A DNA stretch of 64,000 nt from Culex pipiens pallens (Eukaryota; Arthropoda; Insecta; Diptera; Culicidae), in NCBI RefSeq assembly GCF_016801865.2, contig NC_068938.1, positions 25,312,158-25,376,157 on the forward strand, read 5' to 3'. The notes under the pieces are model-generated. The model worked only from the letters and a program-made list of their open reading frames with translations. It was not told where the DNA came from and did not search any database. Below, piece by piece: positions 47,009 through 58,800 of the stretch (within the stretch, counting starts at the first letter, position 1; each line of letters starts with the position of its first letter). A program made the position numbers and the translations under genes.

Positions 47009-48232
47009 CTTTTTAAAAACTTTAACAAAATGCACAGTTATTAAGTTACGGCCATTTTTTATAACATTTGTGAAAAAAAGTCACATTTGCCCATTTCTAA
47101 AAACAAATGAAAATAAACCAAAAATAATAAAAAAGTTTAAAATTTTAATTAACGAGCCATGGTTTCAATATTTGAATGAAAAAGGTGTTTTCAAATGAAT
47201 TATACACATATCCAGTTGTTTTGAAATCATTATTTTCCAAAATATCAAAGTATTGACGAAAATTGTTTTTTTTTTGCGAAAAAAAAGTTTTGCGATGTTG
47301 TGTATTGGAATTTCATAAAAATTCAAAATGTTTTGAATCCAGCCCAAACGTGCTAAATATGATTATTAATGCAGAAAATGCATTCAAGATTGTTTTCAGT
47401 TGATTCAGCTTCTTTTTTTCTTCTGTTTTTTGAAAAAATATTTTATCTGCCTCCTGATTGTTCGAACAATTTTTGGAGGGGGGAGGGGGGGGGGGGAGGC
47501 GACATAATGTTTTAAAAATATTTGCAACAGCCTAAATGTCTAAAAAAAACTCAGAGCTGCCCAGTTAGCCTTCGTTTTTTGATATCCGATTTCTCGGGAA
47601 CTATCGACCCTATTTTCAACTTAAAAAAAAGATACATTAGGGAAATTTTTTGATCACTTGTAAAAACCTATTTAGAAATTTCGGAATCAAGACACACACT
47701 TTGAAAGGGCTTAATATTGAATAATCCGCTTACTGGGCAACACTGAGAAAATCTCATTTTTCATTTTTTTTCATCTTTGCAAGGCTTTACTTCAGCAACC
47801 AAAGACGGAATACAAAGTTCAAAAAAGCATAAAGTAGAAAATTTTCGTAGCCTTATTATTTCAAAAATGGGTACTATTTTTCAAAATTGAAAAACTATTT
47901 TCAAAAAAATTAACTTAGAAATGGCTTTTGCTTGAAAACTGTGAACTCTATTAAAATTTTACAAAATACTTTTTAATGGAATTTAATTTTACATAAAAAT
48001 AACATTTTCTGCATTTTTTTCGAAAAACACTTTTTTTAGAAAAATAAAAAAAGGATTTTTTTTAATTACTACCCCTACCCTTCCGTCACGAGTCATTGAA
48101 AAATGAGTTCTTTATGTATGTTTTAATTTGTTATTTCACTTCAAGTTTAGATTGATTCCAAAATGTTGCTTGAGATTAATTTTATAAAAAATATTACTCA
48201 AACTTCAAATCAAACAAACCTTATCTTAATAA
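47009..48232. repeat. AT-rich old dispersed repeat
   Basis: The general style matches the 13.4-16.5 kb tract (phrases about 'tttctcgggaactatcgacc', 'ttgaaagggctt'). A nearly pure G run at 47476-47498 is embedded in it. No gene is seen. Confidence 0.4.
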
Positions 48233-48260
48233 AGTGTGGTTGGTGCCTTCCTCACTCCTA

Positions 48261-48731
48261 CACCCAAAGGAAAAATATATCTCAAAATCTGCAACAGTCG
48301 ATTTGCTGCAGAAAATGTCATATTTTATAACATTTTTTGCAGCAAGCCCCTAGATCATTTTTGCCCGCGTGTAAACATTTCAGCGATCTGCAGTTCTCAC
48401 CAACACATATAACGCTGGCCCGCCCCCGAGCAACACTCCAAAAAGAAGCATATGTTGGTGCTCTTTCACATACTTTTCATCAAGCGTCCATGGCGTGGTG
48501 GTAGCGTGTCGGAGCAATAACCAAGAAGTTGGTGGTTCAATCCTCGTTCTGATAAGGGTTTTTTTTTGTGAAATACAACCAAAAAGCCGTCGGTAATGTC
48601 GATAATTGTCGGTAACGGGCAAAAATGTCATACCCCTATATCGCAAAAAATGCATGAGGACAGTTTTCATGCAGATTCTGATATACTTTCATGCCGCCAT
48701 GCATCAAAATCATGCGACCGCCGTTTGGGTG
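48261..48731. mobile_element. TA-flanked MITE containing a tRNA-like sequence
   Basis: The ends CACCCAAAGG and, inverted, CACCCAAACGG are flanked by TA (48259-48260, 48732-48733). Near the left end is a hairpin built from 'tgctgcagaaaatgt' and 'acattttttgcagca'. The tRNA-like piece described at 48484 lies within it. Confidence 0.6.
48484..48567 (+). repeat. tRNA-like sequence with T9 terminator
   Basis: An A-box-like tggcgtggtggtagcg (48490) is followed by the B box ggttcaatcc (48534-48543) and nine T residues (48559-48567). It does not close into a tRNA cloverleaf that I can draw. Confidence 0.55.
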
Positions 48732-49260
48732 TAACAAAAAATAGATCGAGTATTCGAAAATTGAAATCTGTGGAAACCAAGTGCGCAGAAAACATAGTTT
48801 TCGATATGACTAAGATCCTAAGATACTAAGATTCGGCATCAAAAAATAAATCAATATCATTTAAGTGGTCATTACTGAAGACAGGGTTGCCAGATATTCA
48901 AACTCATTGGGATTTTAGGCTTGTAGGGAAGGTATTTTGACTATCCGGACATAGTTTTCGAGCAGATAAATGAAATCCGACTTAAAAAGGTACACCAATT
49001 TCACTTAAGTAGTCGTAACTCGAAGACAGGGTTGCCAAATCGTCAAATTTGAGGACGCGTTTGAAAGGATAACTTATCCAGCAGAAGGACAAATAATAGA
49101 TCCGGACATATTCTACATACAAATAAGTGAGATCCGAAATAAAAAAATTTCATGTATATTACTTGAGTGGTCATAGCTCAAGACAGGGTTGCCAAATCTT
49201 AAAATTTTAAGACTCAAAAAAAAATCCGGATCTTATTTTAATTGCTATATCCTCAGTGAG

Positions 49261-51640
49261 TAAAGCAAAACATTTGTTTTTTAAGATATGAAATTCTATG
49301 AAGGAAGCAATTTTTTTAATATTTGTTAAACATTCGGTAACACATTTGTAACACAATTCAACATTTTCTGTTAAAGTGCATCAATTCAGCTGTAATTAGT
49401 TTCCATCCCCTGGAAAACCACTCTTTCAGAAACCATTCCATTCCATTAGCTCCCGATACACGGTACCCGCAGCTCAATCACTTTTCCAACCCTGGTGGTC
49501 CGCGCTCGTGGAAAGTTCGTCCTGGCTGCGAAAGGGGGGGTTCATTATCGGACCAACTTTCGCGCGCCGCCGAGAGTTCGCCGCGGGGATGCTTTCGACA
49601 CTCTACTGTTGCGCGCTCGAAAACTATGTCCGTGGAACTTTTCCGGTTACCGATTCGTGGATTTCGCCCCCCGATGATGGGTTGGCCCGGTAGAAGACGG
49701 CTAATTGAAATACCAGAAATGGTGTAGTTTTGAACGCTGAAGGGGGTTTTGGGTGGGGGAAAGTTTGCAAATTTGATGCAATTTAATTATTTGAGAATGG
49801 TTAATTTTGCGAGCGGTTTAATTTGTTTGTGGAAACCAAAATTATTTGAAACTCTAAACAAATCCTTTATGCATATTGTGGGTTTGAGTTTACTCTCGCT
49901 ACACACATTTTGATCACAATTTGTATCACAGAAAATAAAAACAAGGATTTTACACAGATTCTAATAAACGTCAATATTGCATAAAACCATAGCTTTCACT
50001 AATCCTCCTAAACTCAAAAAAATATTGTTATTTTACATTTTTACATCGCGTCGCATCTGTTTGCACTGGGAGCCGCGTTCGAACCCCTAGAGTATCAATT
50101 TATTACGCGCGAGAAAAATCTGCACGGTGCAAAATAAACACATCGCAGCGCAGTTCGCTCAGCTGAACTAATGAAGATCCCTGGCTGCATCGGGGTGGAT
50201 GATGCATCCGCAGCTCACGGTGGTGCAGCTTTGGAGACCTGGTCAGAACCACCCCGCCCACGCTGAGGCTGAACTGAACTGTGGTGTGGACTTTATTTAT
50301 TTATCATACACACAAAGGCAACAACAAGCGAATACACTGGTTCAGCAAAAAAAAAAGTAACCTGCAAAACAACAATAAAAGCAAATAAATTCTTCGTGTT
50401 TTAGGGATCGGGAGGGGGGGTTCAAGGGGAGGTTGTCAACCGGTGGCCAGTCCTTGGAACGCCTGGTTGGGTGAGTTTATTGGACCCCTTTGGACAAACC
50501 GGAACGAGGTTATCATTTTATTGACTAGAGTTGCGAGAAATCTGCACGGCTGGATGGATGACCAGATTGAATTTCTGGCCCGGAGAGATGTTCAGAGGAA
50601 TCGTTGTATGGATTTTTCTTGCTGTGCAACAAATTCAGCAGAAGAAATTTAATTTAGAGATTTCACAAAAAAAAAAATCTTTGTGATGACTGAGAATTTG
50701 AGAAAATTAAACCGAAATATTCAAGAATCAGATTCCAGAAGTAATTTAACAAATACACTTCCAAACAACTACTAACAGTACAGCCATTCCCATCTACGTT
50801 CAATTCCCACTCACGTAGTTACAATTTTAATTAACTGCAATGATTACGAGCTGCCGCCGCGACCAAGTCGCGGATGATATCAGCGACCAATTATCGCGCC
50901 AAGCTCTCGCGGGTTGAGTGTCAAAGCTCAGCTGCGGAGAACTCACACGGCGTCGTAGACGGCGGTGTTCCGTACCGAGTTGGAGGTCGTCCCGGCGGTG
51001 AGAGCGGCGAGCAAACAAATCGACGCTACAAGTTCCGAGAACTAAAAAACGATGATAATCGCCTTTTCCAAGCAAATTAATGAATATTTATGTCTTTTTC
51101 TCGGTGCCATGTAGAACGAAATGGGGTTCTTCTCCACCAACAACCCTCCCTCCAACTTCCTCGTATTTCCTGGGTGGGATTTACCACCCATTCCGGTGGG
51201 CAGGCAGCACACAGGATGAACCGAGGGGGGAGTGGTTTGTCTATTTTTGCCATCCTCCAACCAACCAACAAACGGCACTTATCGCCGCGACTTGGCAGTG
51301 CATTTCACAGAAAGAGAGAAAAAAAGCCAACTGAAAGTTGTGTGTCTGTGTTCTAGAAATCAGATAAAGTTGGAAATGCATTTGGGGTGAATTGCCTGAC
51401 TACGACGGCTGAGATGAAATCACCCCACTTTTCGAAGTCGCGACAAAGACTTTGGCGAACCGTCCAGTTACGCCTCCACAGCTGCATGTATGAATGATAT
51501 CGCAAACTTGTCGCGCGCGCATGTGTGTCAGGGAGAAAGAGAGGAAAATTCATGCCTGAGAGATGCAAATTTTTCCTCGAGATCAGCGGTTTTTAACTTT
51601 CTGGAATGTTGAGTGTTCAGGATATGTTCTTCAGCTCCGT
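49261..51640. other. Unique island, no gene seen
   Basis: GC-balanced. Frames of 60-88 codons on both strands (for example 51090-51356 plus) without domains. No repeat is seen. Confidence 0.45.
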
Positions 51641-52375
51641 CAGACCATTAAAAAAAATGCAATGGTTTCTTTCTTAAAAAAAAAAGTTTTCATGATTTTT
51701 TTTAATCAGTATTATGAAAAATAGCTTTCGTGAAGCAAACAATCTTTTTGACGAGTCTAAACCCCAAACATTAGTAGATTTGGTCACAATTATGACCAAT
51801 GGATGGAATGGATGGAATATCGTGGCATCCACTTTTCAATCAAATTAGATTTTTACTAAATACTACTAAAATTAAATTTTGCGCACTAAAAAATTAAAAA
51901 TGTATTTGAAATCTCCAAGACTGAATAATAAATACAAAAGACTGTTACAAATTTACAAACACCAAAAGTATCAAGAAACCGTTTTGTTTTTGCTTTTGAG
52001 ATTAATTTTCCCTCTAACACAAGCCCTAATTGTTGAATAACAATGTTTTTAGTATCCATGAAAAAAGGCGAAAAAAATGTCAAAACCTCAGAAATTGAAA
52101 CAATAAATTGTTTTCACTGCTACATCACTAATGGCAATAAAAAACAACACAAAATTAAGAAAGTTAGAGTAAAATCGAAACAATCATAGCTTTTTGCACT
52201 AAAAAGCAAATTAAAACCCTGTTTAAATCATTATCAAATGATTATTTTCTTCCCTATAACCTTACAATTGGCAAAAATAGGTTATAAATTTGACCTAAAA
52301 GCCAAAAAAAAAACAATTGCTTAAAAATTATCTAAAATAAAGCTGTAAAAAATGTGAAGCTCTATTTTTGTGGTA
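51641..52375. other. AT-rich DNA, no gene seen
   Basis: AT-rich. A short ggatggaatggatggaatat run lies at about 51801-51820. Confidence 0.45.
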
Positions 52376-52589
52376 AACAGAAAAATATGATGTAAATTTG
52401 GAAGATTTAATTTTGGAAGGTTGAATATCACCACTTTTATGATGTAATTTTACCTCAATTTAGACTGAAAAAGTGACATTACTCCAGAAAAGTGGAAAAA
52501 ATACACATTTTCTGAGGTAAAATACTTTTTTTTTCTCACATAAAAGGTGTACCCCTTCTAGATATAATATTACCATGATTTTTTCTGTG
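52376..52589. mobile_element. Short MITE with TA duplication (family A)
   Basis: The left end AACAGAAAAATATGATG is preceded by TA. The right end CATGATTTTTTCTGTG is followed by TA (52590-52591). The length of 214 bp and the end sequences match the family at 7343 and 11034; the interior differs. Confidence 0.75.
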
Positions 52590-52591
52590 TA

Positions 52592-53650
52592 AGGCACATT
52601 ATAATGATTTTTAATTCTTAAAAAAACAGTACAAGAAAATATTTTTCAAAACTTCTTTCAATTGATGGAAAAAAAATCATTTTTTTCAAAAAATAAGCTT
52701 TTTGACAAGCAAAACATTGCATCATTTTGTAGTATTTTTGAATGGCGTTATAATATTTTTTTCCATCCTAGTCCCTTTTGACATCCAATTTATTTGACGA
52801 AAGACTAAAAATTGCAAGAAAAACAACTTGATTTTAAAAACTGGCACGATTTTAATGTTATAAAATGAGTTGGTTTTGCTTCAAAATTTTTAAAAATTAT
52901 TAATTGATTTTTTGATTATTTACGTTAAAACGCCCGTTTCCCCCCATTCGTCACTGGATAATTTTAATTTATTTAATTTTTATTTGGCTGAAACTTTTTC
53001 GATGCTTTTCTATGCCCAAAGAAGCTATTTTGCATTTTCAGATTTACCATACCATTTTCCATACACATTTGGTAGCGGTTCATACAAAAATGGTATGTGA
53101 CTTTTAGAAGAATTTTTTGATCGATTTGGTGTCTTCAGAAAAGTTGTAGGTGTGAATGAGAACTACACCGACAAAAAATGGTACACGAAACAAATTAATG
53201 ATTTGTTTTTTAATCAATTTTTGTTATTTAATATGATTTTCAAAAAGAAACTTTATTTTTTATTTTTTTATTTTGATATTTTCAGTTTTCATTCAAATAT
53301 AGATCTTTGACAAAGTTAAAAATAATAATAAATAAATAACAAATTGTATGTATTTTTTCTTGTAAAATAAAATTTGCAAATTGCCAAATAGTAAAAATAT
53401 TTTCAGACTGAGAAATTTCTCTGAGGATTTCTTCAGGAAAAATAAGATTATTTCAGTGTTGTCCAAATGTTATAACCGATATGCTAGGAACTAATGGTCC
53501 GATTTATGATGTTAAAAAATAAAAAATTGTAAATTTGAGTTCATTTAAAAAAATATTATTCGAAATTGAAAACATTTCAAAAAGGGCACTATCAATTCTT
53601 GAGCAATCTGTTTGAAAACGAAGGGAATTTTCTCAGTTTTTCGAAAATAT
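52592..53650. other. AT-rich DNA with dispersed repeat
   Basis: Positions about 53110-53150 ('gatcgatttggtgtcttcag') are the reverse form of the repeat near 16050. No gene is seen. Confidence 0.45.
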
Positions 53651-54111
53651 TTTTTTTGCAATTCCGTCGTGAAACTACTTTTATTTACCTGTCATTCTTG
53701 AACGACGAAATAGCCTACTTTTCTGTACCAAAAATAACAGAATCGAATAGCAACACTTTTCAAAATAAATGCTGAAAAATTCTACTTTTCAGCACTGAAA
53801 TGGGTGCAAAACTTGTTTTTTCAGCACTCGTCGTATTTATCCAACTCGGTGAACCTCGTTGGATAAATGTACGCATGGTGCTAAAAAAATCTTCTTTTTG
53901 CAACTTGTTGCATAAACTACTATTTTAATATAAAAATTAGACGCAAAAAACGATAAAGTCGGTTCTAACCTGGTTGCAGTAACTAAAAGGACCTAATAAT
54001 AGTAGTTTATGCAACAAGTGGCAAAAAGAGGATTTTTTCAGCATCGAGGCTATTTCGTTGTTCAAGAATTACAGGAAAAGTAAGAAGTTACACGACGGAA
54101 TTGCAAAAAAA
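53651..54111. mobile_element. Hairpin MITE (461 bp) with GCAATTCCGTCGTG ends
   Basis: The left end tttttttgcaattccgtcgt and the right end cacgacggaattgcaaaaaa are inverted copies. Inner blocks pair too: 'cattcttgaacgacgaaata' against the tatttcgttgttcaagaat block, and 'ttgcaacttgttgcataaac' against 'gtttatgcaacaagtggcaa'. The loop is about 53930-54000. Half-copies lie at 1680-1870, 11640-11810 and 27780. Confidence 0.75.
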
Positions 54112-54480
54112 TAACTTATGAAAAAAACGATGTATTTTTACAAAATTTTGTACCTTTCGATTGCAAATTTGATATGAAAATTAGTTTGAAAATTGAGTAT
54201 TCTTTTTTGTTTTTTTTTAATCATAACTTTCTCCTTTTGTTTGTTTATTCTAAAATTTACTGAAAGATCGAATTACATGTGTTTTTTTTAATGAAAGTAT
54301 TTTTTTGTGACAAAAAGAGTCTTTAAAAATATGCAAGAAAAATTTCGTGTATCCAAGAAGTCCTCACCTACGTCTCACCTGCAACTTTACCGAAGACATC
54401 AAGTCGTTCAAACACGAGTTTTTATATCATTTTTGATTTGATTGATTTTCGTCTTACGACATCCTAATTTAAAAAATGGT
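54112..54480. other. AT-rich DNA, no gene seen
   Basis: AT-rich. It includes another short 'accgaagacatcaagtcgtt' repeat phrase near 54390. Confidence 0.45.
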
Positions 54481-55800
54481 TTAATCTAGAAAGTAAAATA
54501 AAGAGTAGCAGCAACGCAACAGGCTCCTTCAAACTCAAACATTCTCGAACGAGCACGTTCCTGCTCTTCAATCTTCATCATCCTCAACTTTGATGCTCGC
54601 GCAAAGTATGTTCCTTCTGCTAATGTGTCCGCGTGCGTGTGTGTGTGTGCGCTCATGTATGCTCAACCCCGCGCGAGTTAGTTAATGTGTATGATTACGC
54701 TCGTAATTTGCATAATTAAAGCATGCAAAATTATTGACGCATTTACGATAATTACATAATCTGTTCCACCCCGTTCTTCATCATCTGCTGAGGAGGAGCA
54801 AAGATCTTCGTCAACGAGACCAACTTCGTCATAACTGTGTCATGTGTCGGTCTTCGGCAATCGGAGCGGAAAATCTGTCGAAAAAAAAAAGCTTGAAATC
54901 GCGCTCTCGTTGAAAGGGCTCGAACCCAGGACCATCGGGTTGGGAAGTGGAAAGAAGGGCGACGTCCGGCCAGCGAATGGCCGTGTGTGTTTAATTTTGC
55001 TCAATTTTTCATCAGGTGAGGGGCCCGCTGCCAACTCGCCGACGGTTGGACGTTCTGAGGCAAATATGAACCATCATGTGATAAAAATATGCTTTGGGGA
55101 TGAATAACGAGCACGGTGGGGATAATTATAGAAATCGACCGTGGCGGCGACGATAGCAGGGCAAGATTTTCCCCGTCCGCGCGAGGAGGTTTTCGCTCTT
55201 TTGTGATAACGTCAGTGCTGTTAAAATCGTCGATGTGTCGCGTTCTGTCCCGAGGGCGATTTCAACGGCGGAAAACAAACAGCGAAAAAAAAAACATTAA
55301 TTATAATTAAAAAGTGATGCGATGAGTGGATTTTTCTGTTTCGCATTTCCCTCCCCCTGCTGCGTGAGTGTTCGGCCCGAGGCTGACTTCTGATTTGCTT
55401 ACATTTTTAAATGAGCAGAAAATCGTTTTCACACACTTGTGTGAATAAAACGGAGCGATTCTTCATTGAAAATCGGAGCGTGACAAACGACGAAGATTAT
55501 TAAATTATGTTTCAGACTTAATTACCGTAACATGCGCTAATCAATTTCTGCGAATACATTTATCGAACTTGTTCGAGTCACTCATCTTTCCGCTCAAAAA
55601 ATTGACATAGCTTCGAGTTGTCAGAGGTGCCAACAGGTACCAAAAGTGCAAACGATAATTTTGCACGGAACGAGATTCTAACCAGATGGAAAAAATGAAT
55701 CGTTTCCCGTCCGAAAAGGTGAACCTATTTTGAGATCATCGCCGGCCAAGGCGACAAGGATATCAAGTTCGCCCCCCTTGGAAAAGTCAACTACCACCTT
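54481..55800. other. Unique island with POU/homeodomain-like motifs
   Basis: GC-balanced. Around 54690-54770 are an exact octamer ATTTGCAT (54706-54713) followed by AATTAAA, a second GCAAAATTATT and several TAAT/ATTA cores. This is compatible with a developmental enhancer but unproven. The tRNA-like piece at 54881 lies in this island. No coding exon is seen. Confidence 0.4.
54881..54985 (-). repeat. tRNA-like SINE piece with T10 terminator
   Basis: On the minus strand a B box (gggttcgagccc, at 54916-54927) is preceded by an A-box-like 'tggccggacgtcg' and followed about 30 bases later by ten T residues (54881-54890). It is not a foldable tRNA. Confidence 0.55.
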
Positions 55801-56232
55801 CTTGATGTTATTTTTTTGCAGGTTAGTGGGAGTTTACTCATTAGAAATGGTGAAAAATATGGGGGTGATTATTTTTACCGTTCTCGATTTGGCGACCTGC
55901 TCCGGTGATCACGTGATATTTTGTCCGGCGAAAATTCAGAAAGTGAGCGAAAAATTTCGATTTTCCTTTGCAAAAAACAAGAGTAAGAAATTTGGAAAAA
56001 AAATCGACCTAAGAAAAAATCGTAAAAAATCATTGATAGCTTTCTGCATTTTAATAAACTAAATTATTTAAATGAAATTGAAATGAAATTTTCATATTTA
56101 TTTACAAAATTCATGGAATATCTATAAAGAATCTTTTATTTGAAAAAAAAAAGAATAATAAAATTAAAACCATATTTTTGTCAGAAAAATGCTCTAATTT
56201 AATAAACAATAATAAACGCATTTCCTTTTTAC
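55801..56232. other. Transition to AT-rich DNA, no gene seen
   Basis: The open frame of 110 codons at 55730-56062 is lysine- and phenylalanine-rich from A and T runs. It has no domain. Confidence 0.4.
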
Positions 56233-57073
56233 AATATATTTAGAGCGTCCAAAACAAAAAATCTCGGGAATTCCCGGGATTTTCCGGAAAAAAAAAATTT
56301 CCCGTTTCCCGGGAAATTTGTAAATTTCCCGTGAATTCCCGAAATTCAAGAGGAAGGATAAATCATTTATTAAGCTGAATCATTAAAAAACTACTTCGTA
56401 TAATATAGAAGGTGTCTAAAACATGCAAACGTTTTTCAAAATCTAGCTCCAAATATTTAAAAACTTTGAGTTTTGATTTCATAAAAAATATATTTCTAGT
56501 GAAAAGGCAGATTTTTAAGGTGAATTCAATGCTTATCTATTTATTCATGAGCTCAAACAAGTAAGATTTGTTATGGAAAAAAGATTTGCCAACAAATCCA
56601 TATTTTCTTCATGATTGTTTTCTTCATTTCAACGTCGTCTCAATATTATTCTTTAAATCGTGTTCTCTCAAACTGTTCACAAAGCCATAATTAATCGCAA
56701 TTTTATGGTTTTTAAGCATGGATTCATTTTACTCGCTGTCCAAACACTGTGATTAGAAAAATAATAATGCACAAAAAATACTAATGATTTTTTATGTGTG
56801 TTGTACGAGTTGCCTATAAATTTAGAATATTTTCTTGATTTTTTTTTCTGCGAGTGGTTAAGGCATTAATTGACCCTCGCACTAACTTAGATTATTTAAG
56901 TTGCTATTTTATACAATTTTGTTGAAGAATATTAATCAGAACCAAGATCAGAACAATTTTCGATACATTTAAAATTTTCCGGGAATTCCCAGGATTTCCC
57001 GGGAAATTTGTTGAATATTTCCCAATTCCAAGGAATTCTGTAGCCCCAAGAAATTGGACACTCTAAATATATT
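56233..57073. mobile_element. hAT-like MITE with perfect 8-bp duplication
   Basis: The termini TAGAGCGTCCAA and, inverted, TAGAGTGTCCAA enclose 825 bp (56241-57065). The 8-bp duplication AATATATT lies on both sides (56233-56240, 57066-57073). Both ends carry dense palindromic CCCGGGAAATT and GGGAATTCCCGGG motifs within 100 bases. It is non-coding. It is related by sequence to the relic around 31496-36964. Confidence 0.8.
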
Positions 57074-57740
57074 GCTCTATGTAAAAAATTTAATCTTTTG
57101 CAACAAAAAACATTACTCAAATCCTTGAAAATTACAAAAAATATATATTTTTAAGTGTAAAAAAAGATCCTGTTGACCTGATAAAAATCTTCTTGATACA
57201 GAACATAGTAATGAGTAAAATTATATTATGTTTGTTCAAGACTATTACATAAAAAAGTGTTTGGTTTTAAACTGCAAATCAGATTCGGTCTTATCAATTT
57301 AATCTAATCTTTAAGTAAAAATGAACTAATTTTCTTTTAGTGTATTTTTATCAACAAAACAATCAAACAAAAAATCAAGATTTGAAACTAAATTTAGATT
57401 TAAATAAATGTAGAATGAAAACTTTTTTGCAAATATTTATTTGGCCTTTTCGAATAATTCATCAGTTTTTGTTAGACTTTTCCAAAACTTTTTCAATTTT
57501 GTATTCCTAGGAATATTTTATTTCTTATGAATTCTCATGAATACACAAAAAATGCAGTTGACTAAACAACGTTTCTCGTGAATTCTTACTCATTATAAAA
57601 TTGAATGATTTTTTCAAACTGAGTTGTCTGAATTTAAGTTTTGAGTCATTTGAAAATTAATACAAGATTTTACATAATTTTGTTTTTGTTCAAAGCACAC
57701 AAGATATTATCAATTTATAAACCAAATATTTAAAATATGT
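57074..57740. other. AT-rich DNA, no gene seen
   Basis: Featureless AT-rich sequence. Confidence 0.5.
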
Positions 57741-58800
57741 CAGATTTCTAGAGGATGCAACGTGTGAGCTCAGCCTCCCTTGCTCCTATAATTACGATGT
57801 TAGGTTGCACATTTTTCTTGCAGCGGGGCCGCCCACTTCCTTTACGAATCCCATCGATTCTGAAAATAGTAGTACCTGCCTGCCTGCTGCTGCTGCTCGA
57901 TCGATGGCCGACGACCTCGAAAATTTCAACACAGTAAAAAAAGGAAGAAATTGGAGTAAAAAATCAGGCAATCAAATTTCAAACATTTCAAAAAGTAAAT
58001 TTGAAGAAATTTAACTGAATGAAAAAATAAGCTGAATTTTTGACCGTGTAAGCATTACCTGAGGTAGCCCGACCGTGAGGGTGAATCAACCGCAAACAAA
58101 AATCCGTTGCAATCCTGGTCTCTGTCATGACGACGAGTTGGAAAAATATTGTAAAATGTCATAAAATTTATTGCATGCTTCCAATATTTATCTGAGTCGT
58201 ATTTTTTTTGTCGTCACTCGGATGAAACCAAGCTGCGATATGCCATTTTTAGAATCAATCCTTGTGATGGATTTATCGAGTAAAGGTTGCAATTGTTGGT
58301 ATCATTTTTGTTTAGAATTTTATTTTAAAATATATTTCAGAAAAAACTCACATCAGGTAGGCGAAATACCAAATTTCGATTCTTACACTCCGAAATTTAT
58401 TAAAAATTAATTAAAGCCATGTTGTTTGTAAATAGGTTTGATGAGAGGATGACCCCGGTGTCCAAACAGCGCGCGTCAACATTGAGCTACTAACCCAGCC
58501 GAATCTGTTGACACTTTTATCGAGTAATCCCACCCCCGACCGCTTTTCGCGCAAATATTTAATAGTGTAAGTGCCCCTGGGCGAGGGTGCGAATAGTTGC
58601 GCAAAAGTACTCAATTGATGGTGGATTTCAAAGTGAGTAAACGTTGTTTACAATTGATTTAAAATTAGTTTATTTTAATCATTTTTTTTTTTCGAAAAAC
58701 ATGTTAACTGCTGAAGCATCGATTAATTTAGGTACTGTTAAAAATGGAGCGTTGAAATTCCAGGAAATTTCTGGCATTTCATAGAAAACGTTTTCGGTAA
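57741..58800. other. Small unique island, no gene seen
   Basis: GC-balanced between 57750 and 58650. A 'gttagtagctcaatgttgac' phrase on the minus strand near 58490 resembles a tRNA A box, but I see no B box. Confidence 0.4.

Larger units (their letters stand above)
48233..49260. mobile_element. Second copy of the TGCCTTCCTC family, interrupted
   Basis: The left end ggttggtgccttcctcactc matches 40847-40866. From about 48825 come three internal units with 'acagggttgccaaatcttaa'-like phrases, spaced about 143-157 bases (units at about 48829, 48972, 49129). Related units are at 40948 and 41102. The right end is not seen. A TA-flanked element is inserted at 48261-48731. Confidence 0.6.

Noticed and set aside
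58411..58500. tRNA-like A box on the minus strand
   Set aside because: 'ttagtagctcaat' is suggestive, but no B box or terminator follows.
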